Source: an archaeon (GTDB taxonomy: Archaea; Thermoproteota; Bathyarchaeia; TCS64). Taken from it: a stretch of DNA of 8,142 nucleotides. This document shows positions 6,373 to 8,142 of this stretch, piece by piece (positions within the stretch are counted from its first letter, which is position 1; every line of letters begins with the position of its first letter). The translations under genes and the position numbers were made by a program. The stretch is from positions 1 through 8,142 of the forward strand of contig JAHLLU010000080.1 of the NCBI GenBank assembly GCA_020444005.1, given 5' to 3'. The notes under the pieces are model-generated. The model worked only from the letters and a program-made list of their open reading frames with translations, had not been told where the DNA came from and did not search any database.

Positions 6373-6732
6373 ATGAAACACTTAGGAATGGATCACATCC
6401 ACTTTTTCGCCACAGACCTTGATGAAGCAGTCAAGTTTTACACTGATCTAGGATGCACTCTTGTGAGACGCTTTGAGCATGGCGGCAGGGAAGCGGTTCA
6501 ACTCAAGACCCAGTTCGGAATGACCATAGACATCAACAAGACACGCCCAGCTGACAACCCGGGTTACAGCCACTTCAGCGTACTCGTTGATGATATCAAG
6601 AAAGCGCATAAGGACCTAGAATCCAAAGGTTACTGGGTTGATGGGCCAGTCTTTAATGAGGATACTAAGAGACATATCATCACTGTACGTGACTCTAATG
6701 GGTTCCTCGTGCAGATGGTCCAAAAAGAGTAG
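6373..6732 (+). CDS. VOC superfamily (glyoxalase/bleomycin-resistance fold) protein
   Basis: A 119-residue protein with the two beta-alpha-beta-beta-beta modules of the vicinal oxygen chelate fold. Module one begins MDHIHFFATDLDEAVKFYTD, module two begins GYSHFSVLVDDI. Counting from this ATG, possible metal ligands are His8 or His10 and His67. The usual last glutamate (normally in a DPDGN-IEL segment) is replaced by glutamine (Gln114, in DSNGFLVQMVQ), so metal binding may be altered. Known members include glyoxalase I, epimerases, dioxygenases and drug-binding proteins; nothing here fixes which. An in-frame TTG at 6364 would add three residues, but ATG at 6373 is preferred; neither has a clear ribosome-binding site. 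It is divergent from the radical SAM gene. Confidence 0.88.
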   Translation: MKHLGMDHIHFFATDLDEAVKFYTDLGCTLVRRFEHGGREAVQLKTQFGMTIDINKTRPADNPGYSHFSVLVDDIKKAHKDLESKGYWVDGPVFNEDTKRHIITVRDSNGFLVQMVQKE

Positions 6733-6742
6733 GCTTATTCAG

Positions 6743-6750
6743 TATTTTTA
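6743..6750 (+). terminator. Weak T-run terminator after the VOC gene
   Basis: TATTTTTA, with five T in a row, lies about 12 bases after the VOC stop. It is a plausible but weak archaeal terminator. The next gene has its own TATA-like element downstream. Confidence 0.4.
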
Positions 6751-6764
6751 GTACCATTGGACTA
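6749..6764 (+). promoter_or_regulatory. Imperfect palindrome upstream of the regulator, possible operator
   Basis: TAGTACCATTGGACTA matches its reverse complement at 12 of 16 positions, with TAGT and ACTA as outer arms. It lies about 15 bases before the TATA-like box of the HTH regulator, where an autoregulatory site would fit. The inner part is imperfect, so it may be chance. Confidence 0.3.
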
Positions 6765-6777
6765 ATTATACAATACA

Positions 6778-6788
6778 CTTATTAAAGG
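6778..6788 (+). promoter_or_regulatory. TATA box of the regulator-dppA unit
   Basis: CTTATTAAAGG is a TATA-like element about 30 bases before the TTG start at 6816. Predicted transcription start is near 6808-6812, so the mRNA would be leaderless or nearly so, which agrees with the lack of a clear ribosome-binding site. Confidence 0.55.
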
Positions 6789-6815
6789 AAAAAGGCGAGC
6801 AACTCTTGATTAAGA

Positions 6816-7640
6816 TTGAAAGATGACCTGCTCAAGAAAACCCTAGAGGAAAACACTGCCCAACTGAGTAACTTATTAAACGCATTAGGAAACCCCCACA
6901 GACTCAAGATATTATCAACCCTAATGAAAGGAGAAACAGAGTTAAGCATCCTTCAAGAAACCACAGAACTCAGTAAGACTGCCCTAAACCACCACCTAAC
7001 CACACTCACAGAAGCCCAGATAATAGAAAACCCCAGAAGAGGAAGTTACAGGCTTAGGGAAGATGGCGAAAAGATACTCACAAACATCGTGGACACATAC
7101 CAGACAACACTCTGGAAACAGCAACAAGAAGAGCAGCATCAAGCAGAGTTAATCAGAAAAATGTATGAAAGGAGACATGATGAAATGGAATTAGACGTAA
7201 AGATCGTTACGCTTGAGCCCATGCGTGTAGCAAGCTTCAGGGCGGTATCGGAGAGCCCAGAACATGAAGCAGCCGAGATGCTGATAGAATGGGCTACAGG
7301 CAAAGGAATCTTGGGTGATCTAGAGAAGCACCCCATTTATGGATTCAATAACCCGAACCCGATGAAAGACAAGAAAGAGTATGGGTACGAGTTCTGGATC
7401 AAGGTAGATGAAGACTATAATGAAGAGAATATCAGCGTCAAAGATATCCCGGGTGGAAGATACGCAGTAACAACCTGTCGAGACCTAAGCGAGATAGGTG
7501 AACTCTGGATGCGCCTCTATAACTGGGTAAAGGAAAACGGTTACGAGTTTAGACAAGAAGCAGAATGCCTTGAGAAAACTCACAACATAGGTGCAGCTGA
7601 TAATCAACTCGTGTTAGACCTTTACGAACCCATCAGGTGA
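6816..7640 (+). CDS. ArsR-like winged-helix regulator fused to a GyrI-like effector-binding domain
   Basis: A 274-residue predicted ligand-responsive transcription regulator. Residues about 15-80 form an ArsR-type winged helix: LGNPHRLKILSTL, the recognition helix around LSKTALNHHLTTL, and a wing near NPRRGSYRL. A Gln/Glu-rich, probably coiled-coil linker follows (about 95-125). Residues about 128-274 match the GyrI-like/AraC effector-binding fold, with LEPMRVASFRAV, GYEFWIKV, the IPGGRYAV strand and a C-terminal LVLDLYEPIR. Proteins with this domain bind small, often hydrophobic or cationic molecules. The start is TTG at 6816; an in-frame TAA at 6810-6812 excludes longer forms. The dppA-like gene starts 6 bases after the stop, so the regulator probably controls its own operon. 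The fold is clear, the ligand is unknown. Confidence 0.9.
   Translation: MKDDLLKKTLEENTAQLSNLLNALGNPHRLKILSTLMKGETELSILQETTELSKTALNHHLTTLTEAQIIENPRRGSYRLREDGEKILTNIVDTYQTTLWKQQQEEQHQAELIRKMYERRHDEMELDVKIVTLEPMRVASFRAVSESPEHEAAEMLIEWATGKGILGDLEKHPIYGFNNPNPMKDKKEYGYEFWIKVDEDYNEENISVKDIPGGRYAVTTCRDLSEIGELWMRLYNWVKENGYEFRQEAECLEKTHNIGAADNQLVLDLYEPIR
7636..7639 (+). promoter_or_regulatory. Ribosome-binding site of the dppA-like gene inside the end of the regulator gene
   Basis: GGTG overlaps the TGA stop of the regulator (7638-7640) and lies 7 bases before the ATG at 7647. Ribosomes finishing the regulator would therefore be placed over the next start, which supports translational coupling. Confidence 0.6.
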
Positions 7641-7646
7641 ATACAG

Positions 7647-8142
7647 ATGAAAGTCTACATAGTGTGCGATCTGGAAGGCGTCGCCGGGGTAGTGGACTTC
7701 AAGAAGCAATGCATGGAAGAAGGAGCCTACTACCAGCAAGCCATCAGGGTAGCCACACTTGAGCTTAATGCCCTCATAGAGGGATTAATCGACGGAGGAG
7801 CCACAGAGATATATGCTTGGCCGGGACACGGTGAATTCCCCGGAGGAATAGATTTCGAGTTGATACACCCAGAATGCAAACTAGTCATGCATGCTGGGGA
7901 AGGAGGCCCCGCCGGAATTGAGCCCAGTTTTGACGCTATGGTTCTTCATGGCTTCCACGGTATGACTGGTGCACCTAATGGTGTGCTTAGTCATAGTTTC
8001 TACCCGTTGCCCAAGAATATCTGGTTTGATGAGAAGCGTATCGGTGAGATCGCGTTGAACATCTACAGCTTCGGAGAACACGGTGTACCATGTATCATGG
8101 TAACAGGAGACCAAGCAGCAGTAGACGAAGCAAAAATGATAG
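7647..8142 (+). CDS. dppA: M55 family D-aminopeptidase, DppA-like, cut by window edge
   Basis: Zinc-dependent peptidase related to Bacillus subtilis DppA, which releases N-terminal D-amino acids from short peptides and forms a decameric ring. The visible 165 residues begin MKVYIVCDLEGVAGV, where Asp8 and Glu10 match known metal ligands in the family. His61 (PGHGE), His104 (HGFHGM), His116 (LSHSF) and Glu134 (EKRIGEIA) occupy the other metal or catalytic positions, and a MVTGDQAA strand lies near the edge. The family is about 270 residues, so roughly 100 are missing. The gene follows the ArsR-GyrI regulator by 6 bases with a shared ribosome-binding site, so peptide or D-amino-acid use is probably what the regulator governs. 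Codons 92-141 show strikingly different third-position use from the flanks. The family call is firm; physiological substrate is inferred. Confidence 0.93.
   Translation, partial: MKVYIVCDLEGVAGVVDFKKQCMEEGAYYQQAIRVATLELNALIEGLIDGGATEIYAWPGHGEFPGGIDFELIHPECKLVMHAGEGGPAGIEPSFDAMVLHGFHGMTGAPNGVLSHSFYPLPKNIWFDEKRIGEIALNIYSFGEHGVPCIMVTGDQAAVDEAKMI

Noticed and set aside
7881..8114. 77-codon open frame on the minus strand near the window end
   Set aside because: Opposite the dppA-like gene, whose conserved metal ligands fall in this stretch.
1..8142. Defence system, phage, insertion sequence, CRISPR array or toxin-antitoxin pair
   Set aside because: No transposase, integrase, nuclease-methylase pair or spaced repeat array was seen. 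The PIN protein sits with aIF2 gamma rather than an antitoxin, and the RHH-like protein sits with sat rather than a toxin.

Overview
The window looks like a piece of an uncultured archaeal chromosome. The evidence is a full-length archaeal/eukaryotic-type translation initiation factor 2 gamma subunit, archaeal TATA-like promoters about 25 bases before predicted transcript starts, GGTG/GGAG ribosome-binding sites next to short or leaderless 5' ends, and oligo-T stretches after genes. The lineage (Thermoproteota, Asgard or other) cannot be settled by eye. No tRNA, rRNA, CRISPR array, insertion sequence or phage gene was seen; it reads as ordinary chromosome.

Layout. 1-1724 (-): the N-terminal two thirds of a P2-type cation-transporting ATPase, cut by the window edge and started by TTG. 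1840-3466 (-): a two-gene unit in which aIF2 gamma overlaps a Fcf1/Utp24-like PIN-domain protein by 8 bases. 3467-3614: divergent promoter region. 3615-4969 (+): a 67-residue ribbon-helix-helix-like protein overlapping ATP sulfurylase (sat) by 4 bases. 5022-5300 (+): a single-domain parvulin prolyl isomerase, probably leaderless, ending tail-to-tail with a 17-base overlap in a radical SAM protein (5284-6306, -). 6373-6732 (+): a VOC/glyoxalase-fold protein, divergent from the radical SAM gene. 6816-8142 (+): an ArsR-like HTH regulator fused to a GyrI-like ligand-binding domain, followed 6 bases later by a DppA-type D-aminopeptidase that runs off the window.

How the genes relate. The aIF2 gamma-PIN pair joins translation initiation with a PIN nuclease of the family linked to rRNA processing. 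The small RHH protein and Sat are translationally coupled, so the small protein may regulate or partner sulfate activation. The regulator-DppA pair looks like a ligand-sensing regulator controlling a peptidase.

The observation most worth pursuing is the start of aIF2 gamma. The conserved N-terminus containing the P-loop is open, but no ATG, GTG or TTG lies between it and the preceding in-frame stop. The best start is an ATC codon 7 bases after a strong AGGGGAG ribosome-binding site. A rare start codon on an initiation-factor gene recalls the AUU start that autoregulates bacterial infC (IF3). Other points are a two-codon AUG-GUG-stop minigene three bases before the TTG start of the ATPase, helically phased repeats before the sat promoter, and sharp within-gene blocks of third-position base use.
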